Shown here: one piece after another, positions 5,331 to 5,340 of the stretch
How positions within the stretch are numbered: position 1 is the stretch's first letter
Layout: the number at the start of each line of letters is the position of its first letter
Assembly (NCBI GenBank): GCA_947176475.1
Contig: CAMWQX010000102.1
Span: 1-5,340 of the forward strand
Direction: 5' to 3'
Source: an uncultured Bacillota bacterium
GTDB lineage: Bacteria; Bacillota_I; Bacilli_A; RF39; UBA660
Length of the DNA: 5,340 nt
Made by a program: the position numbers and the translations under genes
Notes under the pieces: model-generated
What the model was told of the DNA's origin: nothing
The model's input: only the letters and a program-made list of their open reading frames with translations
Databases searched by the model: none

Positions 5331-5340
5331 TTCTTTATTA

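Overview
The window is AT-rich and carries three protein genes, all on the minus strand, so transcription runs from right to left. Base composition, purine-rich ribosome binding sites, a sigma-A type promoter and U-tract terminators all fit a low-GC Bacillota, perhaps a gut-type Bacilli or Mollicutes-related lineage. The lineage is inference. Three long frames stay open with TGA read as stop and TGG as Trp, which argues for the standard bacterial code over the mycoplasma code.

Layout in transcription order. (1) 5316-3859 is a 485-residue single-pass membrane protein, N-terminus inside. It has a basic cytosolic N-terminus and an extracellular region that looks like a lysozyme-fold peptidoglycan hydrolase. 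It is followed by a small intrinsic terminator (3829-3853). (2) A compact regulatory interval holds a near-consensus extended -10 promoter (3787-3815), a 16-bp inverted repeat overlapping its -35 box, a 5' leader hairpin and a ribosome binding site. (3) 3718-914 is a 934-residue membrane protein: N-terminal coiled coil, three copies of a roughly 67-residue repeat, a long charged helix with 11-residue periodicity, an acidic stretch, a basic stretch, a juxtamembrane domain, one membrane segment and an acidic extracellular tail. It ends at a strong terminator (878-908). (4) 841-104 is a ZupT-type ZIP family divalent metal transporter, recognised with confidence. About 100 bases after it contain only a hairpin and an AT-rich palindrome.

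The main observation is that the two neighbouring membrane proteins, otherwise different, share a homologous domain of about 67 residues just inside their single membrane segment. The core is KYxxxYTxIANKYDxxExxYERxAND, with 17 of 26 core positions identical and no gaps. One protein carries a large cytosolic repeat and coiled-coil scaffold; the other displays a probable wall hydrolase outside. I infer a two-component envelope assembly, with an internal scaffold and an external wall-cutting module linked through a common juxtamembrane domain. I recognise no named family for the scaffold or the shared domain. The transporter sits behind its own terminator and is probably functionally unrelated.
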